Source of the DNA: Trametopsis cervina
Lineage: Eukaryota > Basidiomycota > Agaricomycetes > Polyporales > Irpicaceae
Assembly (NCBI GenBank): GCA_022385755.1
Contig: MU278364.1
Location: 248,001 to 312,000 of the forward strand
DNA length: 64,000 bases
Direction of reading: 5' to 3'
Part shown: positions 26,843-37,654 of the stretch, piece after piece
Layout of the letters: each line of letters begins with the position of its first letter
Position numbering within the stretch: the first letter of the stretch is position 1
The notes under the pieces: generated by a model
Database searches by the model: none
Told to the model about the DNA's origin: nothing
Seen by the model: the letters and a program-made list of their open reading frames with translations, nothing else
Position numbers and translations under genes: made by a program

Positions 26843-27693
26843 TCAACGCCATTGGGCCACGAGACGCTCTCCTTCCGACCTGGGATCACGCGCGTATACT
26901 TGGATACGAGTGTCATCGCGAATACCGTATCCGGCGTTATACTCAAGGAAGTTGACCTTCTGCGATCCATCTTCGTCTACTGCATAGCTCGGTTGCGTGC
27001 CGAGGTCTACGTTCCCTTTCTGCAGCCGGAAGGTATACGACTCATCCTGACGTACATTCGGGAATACAACCCCATCAAGGTAGTTGGACCACGGAGGATT
27101 CCCGCGTATCCATCGTAGCTCGCCATCGTAGAATCGAAATGAGGTCGGTGGTGGACGGTCTGTAGAGAGACTACGAGGCGATTCCCCTCTTTGACGCGGA
27201 GGAGGACTTCGACGAGCAATTGGAGGAGAGCGGCGGCTACGATCAGGCTCATTCCGACGCTCGGGAGCTGAGAGGGTGTTCACTGGGTGCGCACGAGGTC
27301 GTCGGAACTTGCGTAGCAATGTAGCATAGTCGTACTCGAAGAGCCACCTCAGGCGAGGGGGTTGTACGGCTTCGAAAAGCCCAAGCCAATACAATCTACA
27401 TCCAGCACGGTCCGTTAGAGTATAGCACGGATCAGAGGCTGGCATGAAACTCACATAGCGGCAAGGATCACACCTAAGAGCAGGTCCAAACTAGTGGATA
27501 AGATTGCTTCGTTGCGATAGGAAGCCACAGTCTTCCATATTCCCAGACCCAGCAGGATAGATGTGTTGAGCAGACGATATCCAGTTACTTTCACTAGTAA
27601 CGGTGGGCGAGTCTCTCCGACGACTGTATCTCCTCTGGCCCTCGAATCGGCAACAGTTTGCCTGGCACTGGGTGGGTATTGCTGGCGAAGCAT
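26843..27693 (-). CDS. Orphan two-TM membrane protein (lineage-specific family)
   Basis: Two exons (27455-27693 and 26843-27395) with a clean 59-nt GTGAGT...TAG intron give 263 residues. Near residues 35-80 there are two hydrophobic helices, LLNTSILLGLGIWKTVASY and SLDLLLGVILAAILYWLGLF. They are followed by RLRWLFEYDYATLLRKF, an Arg/Pro/Ser-rich linker, and a soluble C-terminal part (FYDGELRWIRGNPPWSNYLD ... GDD-like beta-rich sequence ending RLVAQWR). I recall similar two-helix proteins as uncharacterised families in Agaricomycetes, but this cannot be verified here. The C-terminal part recurs in broken form at 22.3 kb, so it belongs to a locally duplicated family. The start could lie further upstream; 27693 is the first ATG in frame. 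Confidence 0.65.
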
Positions 27694-28181
27694 TGCTGTC
27701 GTCGTTCTCAGAAGTCTCGCCTTGCTCGAGACCGTTCAAAATGGTCGTTCTACGGTGTAGAATCTCTCTGCCGGTCAGGGGGTGGCGACGAGTGTTTCGT
27801 TGTTCCGACATGAGAGGTGTTACAAAGACATGCATACCAGCAACCCACCCGAATGTGCGTAACATGCGTTCATTCCATCTGCCATGGTCGACTCCAATGC
27901 GAGGCAAGAGCGCCAACAGGTGGGGACAACGTCCCTGAGAACACCTGTCAAATTTAAGTCTCCCGAAATCGACTCTGCCTGAGCGCTGGCAATACTCAAG
28001 CTCATGAAGATCTCGAGGCTTGCGGTACAATCGGCGGCGCGAAACTACCAAGTCACAGCCAGGCAATTACTAGCACACTGTGACTTTCAGAACAGCATCG
28101 TTCAGTATTGCTTACACGTACATGTCTGGTCACATATCTGCAAGCGAGCGACCACGTAGCAATTCTGTCCAACAGCTGAAG
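27694..28181. other. Intergenic region upstream of the two-TM gene
   Basis: A 192-codon minus-strand frame (27491-28066) overlaps the two-TM gene's first exon in another frame and has no support. Otherwise I see only the 3' flank of SHQ1 and a probable promoter. Confidence 0.4.
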
Positions 28182-29875
28182 CTACATCTGTGCAGGCAGC
28201 ATGCGCTCTACTTCATCCTCATCCGACTCGTCGTCACTGTCTGATGTACGAGTTGCTTCCTCTTGTATAACCGCTTCCAGTTGTTCTAAGTTCCAACCTA
28301 TCAGGCCTTTGGGAATGTTCAATGAATGCACCGCAGAAGCAAGCGCTTTAAATACGTCGTCGCTATGATTTAAAATGCATTAGAGGAGGTCCTTGGATCA
28401 GAGCGCGAGACATTTACTTGGCATATGCTTGTGCCCAAAGACAGAAGTCGTCGATCCACACCTTGCTGTAGACATAGTATACGTCGTGGTGATCGATGAT
28501 ATCCTTGATTTCGAGTAAGCAGCGTAGAACGAGGCGTTTGCCACCGGCCAGGAAAGCAGCCACATCGGATCTGCATTTTTCTGCCAATTCGTACGACCGA
28601 TATAGCGGGAATGCCAATGATCGTCTGTAAGATACTGCGAATGTCGCGGACAACTCTTCTGGGTCAAAGAATTCGGGATTGGATGGGTTGTGCGAGGAGT
28701 ATGGTGCAGGATCGAGGGCTGAGAAGGCTGGTGACAATGAGCAGATGGTCCATGCACTCTCTGGGGTAGGGTCCTTTTGTGTTGTCCGTGAGTCATAAGC
28801 GTAGGCATACAATAGTGTGAGCAATGTGAGATAAAGGTGGTGCGTCTGAGAAGCGGATGCGATGACTGGTAGAAATCAGCGGGTGCTAAAATATAATAGG
28901 GAGGTGGAGTCACGCACATTCCTTACGAGGAAGCCGTAGCATAGTCAGCTTTTCCTCCTCAGTGTAAGTCCAGTCCTGTTCCAGGCGAGCATACGGATGT
29001 CTCCAGTGGCAAAGGTCTTGTATGTATTCATCGTCGGCAAAATCGGCACTGCGGATACCTAGTTAATCTTCCGCGTGTAGAAAAAAACAGAAGATGCATA
29101 CATGTAATGCTCTTCATCGAACTTTTCGTCCTCTCGCTTGATGCGTTTTCGTCGCCGTTCAGCCGGATGACAGCCTTCGACGTCCGAGCCCAATTCGTTC
29201 ACCTCATTTTCAGTGTGCTCAACATGCTGGAAGTATCCAGTGTATAAGTTAAGGAACCCGTAAGATTGTGACTTCGTGATCTGTAAAGTCTCTGACGAGC
29301 CGGGCAGTTCTTGCTTGATTTGCCAATCATTTTCTACGGCTGTATGCGAGATAAGAGCAGGCCCTGCGTGGTAGAGAAAAAGATGCCAAACCTTCGTACA
29401 GTTCTTGTTCGTCAAGAGACAACCCGGATGCTCTCGCTGCTAGGTCTTCGTCCTCTGATCTGGTCTCCTGAGAGTCGAGTACCTCAATGAGAGGTCCACC
29501 ATCCGCGCGCTCCGACCTCCGAGGAGCAAGCAACTTTGTGAGCAAGTCTAAATCTTTGAAATCTTGACCGGGCACTGCTTTCGTCAATGTAACGGCCAAG
29601 TAACCCGAACTCGGATCATATTGAGCTGACGAGGCGTCGTCGTCATCTTTTAGAGGGTGCGGGAAGTTGAGGCGAAGAAAATACGGGTTTATGTGCAGAG
29701 TGAAAAGCGCATCGTCCACGTTAATTTCGACATCGGAGGCCTACTTCCAGAGAGCAAGCATTAGCATGCAAACGGAGCTATTAGAATATATAGGACGTAC
29801 TCTCACTGAGGGGCAGTATACCGATACGACTACTGACTGTTCCGTTTGACTGCACGAAAAGCGCGGCGTGATCAT
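28182..29875 (-). CDS. SHQ1: SHQ1, H/ACA ribonucleoprotein assembly chaperone
   Basis: Shq1 binds the pseudouridine synthase Cbf5/dyskerin as an RNA mimic before it enters H/ACA snoRNPs. Exon 1 starts MITPRFSCSQTEQSVVVSVY and splices to ASDVEINVDDALFTLHINPY and FLRLNFPHPL, the p23/CS-like N-terminal domain. After an acidic linker (SLDEQELYEG) come the Shq1-specific helical domain (YGFLNLYTGYFQHVEHTENE, DLCHWRHPYARLEQDWTYTE) and, from 28.4-28.8 kb, ESAWTICSLSPAFSALDPAP, RRSLAFPLYRSYELAEKCRS and VWIDDFCLWAQAYA. The last exon ends with an acidic tail and TAG at 28182. Order and motifs match the family throughout. It diverges from TRP2 with 266 bp between start codons. Confidence 0.92.
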
Positions 29876-30141
29876 GATGGTCAATGGAAAGTGCTGTAAG
29901 TTATGAGCGGCTACCGAATTCACTGCATAATGATCGTTTGACCCCAACAGCACTCAACGGTATGAATGGTAACAAAGCTATGACAGACCAGGATGAGTGC
30001 TTCGGTCAGTTGGGGAGCATCGAGCGGAACGATGCGTGAGGGAGCGGTATGTGAGTATTTATTGAGCCATGAAATATGAGAGCGCATGAGTCAGAACTTT
30101 TCCATCCACTCCCTTGTCTTCCCCTCATCCGCCGTACTTCC
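29876..30141. promoter_or_regulatory. Divergent SHQ1/TRP2 promoter
   Basis: The 266-bp interval separates the two start codons and must hold both promoters. CT-rich DNA (TTTTCCATCCACTCCCTTGT) precedes the TRP2 start. No GCN4/CPC1 site (TGACTC) was seen in a quick reading of either strand; ATGAGTCAGA at about 30086 is a half-match (GAGTCA) worth noting. Confidence 0.45.
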
Positions 30142-31921
30142 ATGGACCCGCAGGTAAGAGTCTTGCTATAGCAAGATGGCTTAGTGCTTAGATTTAACTC
30201 AGAAACTCGACAGAAACTGCCCGCCTATCCTTCGCTCGCGACGATTGAGCAGCTTGTCCTTGAAGAGAAACGAGGGAATTGTGTCCCGGTCTATGTGGAA
30301 CTCCCAGGGGATCTGCTGACGCCATGTACTGCGTATCTCAAGATAGCAAAAGACTCAAAATACAGTTTCCTTCTGGAGTCCGTGGAGAACGGCGAGAGCT
30401 TGGCGCGATATAGCTTCATCGGAGCAGGTGAGTGCTCGCGTGGCTTAGACATATAGGCAGAAGTTGACTCGTTGAAAAGACCCCTTCAAAGTCATCAAGA
30501 CTGGTCCAAATGAAACCATCAAGGGAGATCCAACTGCGGCCCTGCAGAAAGAACTATCAGTACACAAATATGTGAAGATTCCAGAGATCCCGACGTTCAC
30601 TGGAGGTGCGATTGGATATGTCGCGTACGATTGCATACAACATTTCGAACCGAAAACGACTCGCGCAACCAAGGATACCCTTGGCGTCCCCGAAGCCATA
30701 TTCATGCTTGTGGATACCCTCCTGATATACGACCATCTTTACCAGACCGTCAAATGCGTGTCTCATCTCTTCTGTCCTGACAACACCGTCCCTGCAAATC
30801 TCTCCTTCATGTACCAGACTGCTGTCTCCAAGGCTCGCCGACTGGCAAAGCTCGCCCTTAGTCCTGCCCTCACAGAGGTACCTCAGCCGCCTATTACCCT
30901 TGGTCACGAAGCTGTTTCGAACGTTGGCAAAGAGGGCTACGAAGGGTTCGTTACGGCTTTGAAAGAACACATTGTCGCGGGTGACATTATTCAGGCGGTG
31001 CCGTCTCAACGTCTTGCTCGACCTACATCGCTACATCCTTTCAATGCGTACCGACACCTAAGACGGATTAATCCCAGTCCCTATATGTTCTATTTGGACT
31101 GCGGGGACCTGCAGATTGTAGGAGCAAGTCCAGAGACGTTATGCAAAGTCTCAAAGAACCAGGTCTTCAACCACGCCATTGCTGGGACGGTCAGGAGAGG
31201 AAAGACCGTGGAAGGTAAGGGCCCCAGTGTCATCGTGAGGTCCCTTGCTCATCCGTTCCCATAGAGGATGAACGCCTTGGCGCTGAGCTCTTGAAGTCAG
31301 AAAAAGATCGTGCTGAACACATCATGCTGGTGGATCTGGCGCGTAACGACGTCAACCGGGTCTGTCAGCCGAAAACCGTCAAGGTAGACCACTTGATGCG
31401 CCTGGAGCGATTCAGTCACGTTATCCACCTTACATCTCAAGTCTCTGGCATCCTTCGTGATGACAAGAACAGGTACGTGTGGTCTATCATGACGCGTTTA
31501 CCATTTTCGCTCACAGCCTTGTAGGTTCGACGCCTTTAGATCAATATTCCCTGCTGGCACTGTATCGGGGGCTCCGAAAATCAAGGCGATTGAGTTGGTG
31601 TACGAACTCGAGCAAGATCGCAGAGGAGTATACGCCGGAGCTGTTGGTCGATTTGACTTCGCGGAGGACGAGATGGACACGTGTATCGCGATCCGTACCA
31701 TGACATTCAAGGATGGTGTTGCATATTTACAAGCAGGGGGCGGTATCGTCTTCGACAGCGTGGAGGAAGATGAGTACGTTGAAACCATCAATAAACTCGG
31801 AGGGAACGTCAGAGCACTGGAGCAGGCGGAACGTGAGTAACGTTCGTTCACCTGTTTCATCGGTACTAACTCTTTGACAGAATACTGGTATGACGTTCAG
31901 CATGCTTCCGAGAATGTATAG
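30142..31921 (+). CDS. TRP2: Anthranilate synthase component I
   Basis: Catalyses chorismate plus glutamine-derived ammonia to anthranilate, the first committed step of tryptophan synthesis, with the TRP3-type glutaminase partner. A 12-nt first exon (ATG GAC CCG CAG) splices to [20 protein letters not shown]. The N-terminal domain contains [19 protein letters not shown], the family's tryptophan-binding region (LLES plus the later [10 protein letters not shown]). The chorismate-binding domain shows [88 protein letters not shown] and [11 protein letters not shown], with the conserved catalytic Glu and His. The final exon adds [12 protein letters not shown]. Length is about 510 residues, normal for fungi. 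The conserved LLES element implies feedback inhibition by tryptophan (known for the family). Confidence 0.96.
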
Positions 31922-31952
31922 TATTAGATAATGTAGGGTAATATGGGTGGAT

Positions 31953-32973
31953 CTACCGCGTTGAACTCCTAGTGGCGCTTGTATTACTACCGTGTGTGAT
32001 TGCCATCCGTGCCATAAACTTGGCCCTTTCTGTCCTCTTCATAGCCTCCTCCTTTGAGAGCTCTACCCCCTCTCGTCCGGCTACACTGAGCACTCCAGCA
32101 ATGAGCTCCGCCGTTTTTACGCTTTCGTCGTTCGCAGGTATGGGGTACATCACCACTCGCGGATCCACATTCGAGTCGATAATGCCGATGGTAGGGATGT
32201 GATTCTGTGCACACTCTCGGATGGCGTGGACGTTCGCCAGCGGGTTGAGAAAAATGACGAGGTCGGGTGTGATTTGAGTGTTTTGTACGGCTGAAGCACC
32301 GAAGATTGCCAGCCTGTTCGTTAATGTCCCAGGCAACCACTTGCTCCCAACGTGATATCCGTTCTGTCCCATGCGTTCAGCGGCTTTGCGCACGACGGGA
32401 GCCAGCTCCGCCGATGTCCCCACGAATACCACGCTCCCTTCTTTTGCAGCCACACCACGAACGACCTTTGCCGCTCGACGGAGCAGTGGTAAAGTATGGT
32501 CCATATCAATCACGGTGATCCCTGCTCGTATGCCGTAGGCGTATGGCGTGAAATTGGGGTTCATTAGAGATTTTGAATGTCCGAGGTGCGCGCCGGCAGC
32601 CATTAACGCAGACAGAGTGATGTGGTTGGGTGCCACAGGCCTATGCAGAGTATGATGCGGTTGGAACGTATTTTCTCGCGTCTGCGTAGAGCCATATTGA
32701 GAGAACGTGTCCACTGTGGATAAATTTAATATTCGCAGACGAGTCGTTAGACAAACGTGGCGTACGAAAGGATTTGTAGGTGCTACGTTCCACGCGTAGG
32801 TCTTCCCACTGCTCCGGCGTTAGCGGCGGTCTGTCTGCAGACGTTTGGGATATATGCCTGGCACCAGTTAAGGAGACTTTTGAACATGGCAGCCGTCGTG
32901 CACACCGAGCAGCAGCTCTTGAGGTTTGCCGAAGAGAATGGCTGGACATGGATGCGCGGTGCAGAACGGTCAA
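31953..32973 (-). CDS. MRP4: Mitochondrial small ribosomal subunit protein uS2m
   Basis: Ribosomal protein S2 family, mitochondrial form. The N-terminus is Arg/Ser-rich and nearly free of acids (MSSHSLRQTSRAAARCARRL), as expected for a mitochondrial targeting peptide. There are two in-frame ATGs, at 32973 and 32949, and the second gives the more typical presequence. A short intron (GTACGC...CCACAG, about 32709-32765) joins STYKSF to LDTFSQYG. The S2 core follows: ITLSALMAAGAHLGHSKSLM NP, YAYGIRAGITVIDMDHTLPL, VVFVGTSAEL, WLPGTLTNR, DLVIFLNPLANVHAIREC and TIGIIDSNVDPRVVMYPIPA NDES. The tail is Arg/Thr-rich. It is convergent with TRP2, with stop codons 31 bp apart, and divergent from SSB. Confidence 0.94.
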
Positions 32974-33124
32974 GCGCGTTGGCGTCTAACCGGATGGAAG
33001 TTCCCGCTTACCTCAGCGCCGTCAATCGATTTTCAAGTTTTTCTCGACCTCCCGAGTTCCCCAGCATCCACCACCACCACATCTTCTCCTCCTCTCCCTT
33101 TTATCTCTTTCTTTTACTCAAAAA
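32974..33124. promoter_or_regulatory. Short bidirectional promoter between uS2m and SSB
   Basis: Only 151 bp separate the start codons of the mitochondrial ribosomal protein and the ribosome-associated Hsp70. The SSB side is strongly pyrimidine-rich (CTCCTCTCCCTTTTATCTCT plus TTCTTTTACT), a common feature of highly expressed fungal translation genes. No TATA box is evident. Confidence 0.6.
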
Positions 33125-35293
33125 ATGGAGGAAGTGTACGACGGCGCCATCGGTATTGATCTGGGTACCACTTACTCGTAAGTACAGTGATAGAAAACGT
33201 CCGCAAACCGGAAGTGCTAAAATTGATCTAATAGTTGCGTTGGTGTCTGGCAAAACGACCGTGTCGAGATCATTGCAAACGATCGTCAGTTTTTCTAGTG
33301 CTATTGCTTGAACGAATGCTGAGTGTCATTCTCAGAGGGTAACCGAACGACACCTTCATATGTCGCCTTCTCGTCGGAGGAGCGTTTGATCGGCGATGCT
33401 GCAAAGAACCAGGCTGCGATGAACCCTCGCAACACGGTCTTCGATGCTAAGCGTCTTATTGGTCGCCGTTTTGAGTGAGTCGTGTGTTTTGTGTTAGATT
33501 AAGACAAGCACTTACGACGATCCAATTTAAAGTGACCCCGATGTCAAGAAGGTGTGTCGATCCCAAGTGACAGGATCCGTACAAAATTCTAAAATTGGTA
33601 TCTATAGGATATGACCCACTGGCCGTTCGCAGTCGTTGACAAGGATGGATCGCCTTTCATCAAGGTCGAGTACCTGAACGAGGAGAAGACGTTCAGCCCG
33701 CAGGAGATTTCTTCCATGGTCTTGACCAAGATGAAGGAGATCTCTGAGGCCAAGCTTGGCAAGGAGGTCAAGAAGGCCGTTGTCACGTTCGTACAACTTT
33801 GCACCTCTGCGAAAACAACTTTTAACGGTGTTTGCATTGTAGCGTTCCCGCTTACTTCAACGACTCGCAACGTCTGGCTACCAAGGACGCAGGTTCCATT
33901 GCTGGTCTTGAGGTTCTGCGTATCATCAACGAGCCCACAGCTGCTGCCATTGCTTACGGTCTCGACTCAAAATCTGCGCAAGAAAAGCATGTTCTCATTT
34001 TCGATCTCGGTGGAGGAACGTTCGATGTTTCACTTTTGAACATCACCGGTGGTGTCTTTGCCGTTAAGGCTACCGCTGGTGACACTCACTTGGGTGGTGA
34101 GGATTTCGACAACAACCTTCTCGACCACTTCAAGAAGGAGTTCTCGAAGAAGACCGGGCACGACATCTCCGACGATCCCCGTGCCATCCGTCGTCTCCGT
34201 AGCGCATGTGAGCGTGCCAAGAGGACGCTCTCGAGTGTTACCCAGACCACTGTTGAGGTCGACTCGCTCTTCCAGGGCGAGGACTTCTCTGCCAACATCA
34301 CTCGTGCCCGTTTCGAGGAGATTAACGCAACCCTTTTCAAGTCCACGATCGACCCCGTTGAGCGTGTCTTGAAGGACGCGAAGATGGCTCGTGAGAAGGT
34401 TGACGACATCGTCCTTGTCGGTGGTTCAACCCGTATCCCGAAGATCCAGTCTCTCGTCTCTGAGTACTTCGGTGGCCGCCAGTTGAACAAGTCCATCAAC
34501 CCCGATGAGGCTGTCGCTTACGGTGCCGCCGTCCAGGCTGCTGTCCTCACCGGTCAGACTTCCGACAAGACTGCCGACCTTCTCCTCCTCGACGTTGCTC
34601 CTCTCTCCCTCGGTGTCGCCATGCAGGGTGACATCTTCGGTGTCGTCGTCCCCCGTAACACTCCCATCCCCACTAACAAGTCCCGAACCTTCACAACCGT
34701 CGAGGACAACCAGACAACCGTCACCTTCCCCGTGTACGAGGGTGAGCGCACACAATGCCGCGATAACCGACTCCTCGGCGAGTTCGAGCTTAACGGTATT
34801 CCCCCTATGCCCCGCGGACAGGCTGAGCTTGTTACCACCTTCGAGGTCGATGCCAATGGTCTGCTCAAGGTTACTGCTCTGGACCGTGCCTCTGGCCGTA
34901 AGGCCCAGATCAGTAAGTCTACCTTTCGTTGTAGTTACAGATCAGATATTGATATACTTTATAGGCATAACCAACTCCGTTGGCCGTCTCTCATCTGCCG
35001 AGATCGAGCAGATGATCAAGGACGCTGAGCAGTTCAAGCAGGCTGACAAGGACTTCTCTGCTCGTCATGAGGCGAAGTCTGACTTGGAGGCATACATCCA
35101 CCAGGTCGAGAACACCATCACCAGCCCCGAGCTGGCCCTGAAGCTCAAGCGTGGTGCCAAGTCCCAGGTTGAGGCTGAGCTTGCCCGTGCGTTGGAGAAG
35201 CTGGAGATCGAGGACTCGTCCGCGGATGAGTTGAGGAAGGCGCAGTTGGGCATCAAGCGTGCCCTCCAAAAAGCCACTGCCGGTATCCGGTAG
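33125..35293 (+). CDS. SSB1: Ribosome-associated Hsp70 (Ssb type)
   Basis: Cytosolic Hsp70 of the fungal Ssb class, which binds nascent chains at the ribosome with the RAC co-chaperone. The protein begins [20 protein letters not shown] and carries the ATPase signatures [53 protein letters not shown] and [20 protein letters not shown]. The substrate domain contains [35 protein letters not shown] and [16 protein letters not shown]. Assignment to Ssb rather than Ssa rests on [39 protein letters not shown], the PNRNTV-type context, and the shortened C-terminus ending KATAGIR without EEVD; about 614 residues. Six or so short introns crowd the 5' third, and the large exon 33842-34914 is intron-free. 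Codon use is strongly biased to C-ending codons from 34.0 kb, consistent with high expression. Confidence 0.95.
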
Positions 35294-35618
35294 ATTATGT
35301 TGTAATGACCATCTCTCGACCATACACCGTAACTCTGTAGCACTACCTCTCTGCTTACCTCTCTTGTTGTGTGTTTGTTGTCTCTGTCCCTACGGTGTAG
35401 AAGCATATTCATTTCTTCTCTCATGTACGCAGTGTATGCATTAAATCAGAGCGGCACGAGATATCAAACTGGTCTGCGTGAGCGCCATGTGAGAACTACG
35501 CACCCGTGATGCTATACCAGAGTGGTCTGAGAGGGCGTATTGGTGCTGGTGCCGCACAAATTACATGTATTCTGAATGATAAAGTAACGCGAATAGAATG
35601 TGAATGCTCGCAAAAAGA

Positions 35619-36160
35619 CTATGATCGTCGGCCAGCTTCCGCCCACACAGGTTTCTGTGCCTCAGGGTCATTCAGCTGGTGAAAGATTTAGAGGTCAGAG
35701 AGAGATAGCAACAAAAATGCAGAAGGGATGTCACCTGTGCTTCCGCTTGTTGTTGCGTAGCGGCTTCCCTGGCCAACCGTGCAGCTCGGTTTGCGTCGAC
35801 TTTACGGCGCAGGTCAGGAGACATAGCCTGGGCAAAACGAATGGAAAAAATCAATGTAGTTTCGCTAGCACGAGGTAAAGCATATGTTACTCACGTTGTA
35901 TGTCTGCTCAGGCGTCGGGACTGTGGCTGCCAATCACGAAAGCGCCGTTAGTACCCGTGTGAGGCATGAACCTCACGAGGCTGAGCAGTTACCTCGCATG
36001 ATTATCCATCCAAGGCCAATCACTACAAAGGAATGCATATTAGTAATGTGTATATGTGAAGAGTTCCCGGATGGAGGGGTCATGAAATATGAAGCTGCGA
36101 AATATTACACGTACATCCCGTTGAGGCCACCGTCATCTTCACCCACGGAAAGCTCTGCAT
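35619..36160 (-). CDS. CBP4: CBP4-like cytochrome b / complex III assembly factor
   Basis: Five tiny exons (36115-36160, 35993-36022, 35895-35926, 35735-35827, 35619-35675) join perfectly in frame to 85 residues; every intron is GT...AG. The N-terminus MQSFPWVKMTVASTGLIGLG WIIMR forms a single short membrane helix. Next comes ATVPTPEQTYNAMSPDLRRK, matching the fungal Cbp4 signature (yeast ...TTPTDQQLISQLSPELR...), then an Ala/Arg/Gln-rich helix (ANRAARLAREAATQQQ) and a C-terminal DPEAQKPVWAEAG, comparable to Cbp4 DPIWKTG. In yeast, Cbp4 is a mitochondrial inner-membrane protein that works with Cbp3-Cbp6 in cytochrome b assembly. The identity is inferred from motif order, not from a search. 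It is convergent with SSB and divergent from TMA20. Confidence 0.8.
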
Positions 36161-36925
36161 TTTTATGACAGTTGTGTCTTATCTGCGACCTTATTCCCTG
36201 AATGTGGTTGCTTGAGTCGTTCTATAGCACCAAACAAACTTTGCTTGTTCAACTTGTTCACGGATGCATCTGGCACGACAGCCGCTGTGGCGGGACGTCA
36301 CCGCTTTCGGCGATCACCGCGCCACAACGCGCTCACGTGCCTCTGCTCACTTTCAGGCAAGAATCGAGTAAATAGCTGCACCCACCATGATGACTGGCTT
36401 CAAAGTGATTTCATGATTACAATGTATACATGAAAGATACCACAAGAAATATAGATCGTCAATTTTCGAAGAGAGGAATATTTATGAGTGTGGGATCTCT
36501 ACCCTGGTTCAGGATGACCAAGGACGCTATAAACTTCCTGATGACCTTCGGCCTTCACTTTCATTTCCGAAGCTCCTATATTTGCCCACAAAATCTCATT
36601 CGCTCCCGCGCTATGAATGGTGAGAGTTATGAACCTACACCGCTGCCAATGGTACAGAAATGCGGCTACGCGTTTGATTGCAATTCGTCATAAGATGCCA
36701 TTGCGATAGTAAATAACCATCGCATGCCGTCGCAGGATGAGGTGTACAGTACCATTACTTCTGCGGGTAGTAAGCAATCGCCATCTATTAACTTGCCATT
36801 GCCATTGGCTTAAGCCCAGCGCCTGCGAGATCGGTTAATACCGAGTCCTCGGAAGCGCTCGATAAGATCTAAAGGTCTCCGTGGTGCGTCTCTGCTTTTC
36901 GCATTTGACGTTCCGCGTTGCTAGA
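36161..36925. other. Divergent CBP4/TMA20 intergenic region
   Basis: 765 bp without a credible gene; the sequence is relatively A/T-rich with only short open frames. It must contain both promoters, but no specific site is recognised. Confidence 0.5.
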
Positions 36926-37654
36926 ATGTTCAAAAAGTGAGCAAAAGCTCAGTCGTATTGTCTGTTGTATGTGGCTGATGCTGATTGTTATACAGATTCC
37001 AACCTTCGACAGATGTTTCCGGTCAAACGAGCGTGAAGTCGTCTGTCCAACGATCCATCCGAAACAACATCCTTGCGCAGTGGAAGATCGACCAGGAGAC
37101 TCTCGAACAGATATGGCCGAAGAAGGAGCCAATTACGCTTGTAAAGTGGTCCGTATACACCCCCATCTCCGCCGTCTACAGTGCTCTAAGTGCAGCATGA
37201 CGATAGCAGAGAACACATCTCCATCTACCAACTACACGGTGAACCGCTGTTCTTCCAGCATTATGACGGGCCGTTTTACCCCACCTTGAAGATAGCACAC
37301 AAATGTACGTCAAGATCCGTCGCTAGCAGCTACGGGGCAGGCTAACGTTGATCAAACACAGACCCGTTTCTGCTGCCCAAAGTCGGCGTGGACCGCGGGG
37401 CCATCCGGTTCCTTCTGGCAGGTGCCCATATGATGTGCCCGGGCATGACATCCAAGGGTGGATATCTGCCGCCTGCAAACGCAGCCCTGCCCGCCGAAAC
37501 ACCTGTGGCGATATACGCCGAGGGCAAGGAGCACGCTGTCGGCCTCGGAATAACGAAGATGAGTACCGAGGAGATGAAGTCAGTGAACAAGGGCGTCGGA
37601 GTTGAGACGGTACATTACCTCGGAGACGACCTGTGGGCCGTGGACAAGCTGTAG
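36926..37654 (+). CDS. TMA20: TMA20 / MCT-1 PUA-domain translation factor
   Basis: Four exons (36926-36936, 36996-37148, 37207-37304, 37362-37654) join to 184 residues, the normal length for MCTS1/Tma20. The first exon holds only 11 nt (M-F-K-K start, as in human MCTS1). Motifs: QRSIRNNILAQW, IWPKKEPITLVKC, REHISIYQLHGEPLFFQHYD, GPFYPTLKIAHKYPFLLPKV and the PUA domain VDRGAIRFLLAGAHMMCPGM TS...AVGLGITKMSTEEMKSVNKG VGVE. With Tma22/DENR it recycles 40S subunits and supports reinitiation (known for the family). The third exon needs the acceptor at 37205-37206. Two nearer AGs would bring in a stop, which fixes the model. Confidence 0.94.

Noticed and set aside
27491..28066. 192-codon minus-strand frame overlapping the two-TM gene's first exon
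   Set aside because: The competing frame contains two hydrophobic helices continuing across a clean intron; this one has no such support.
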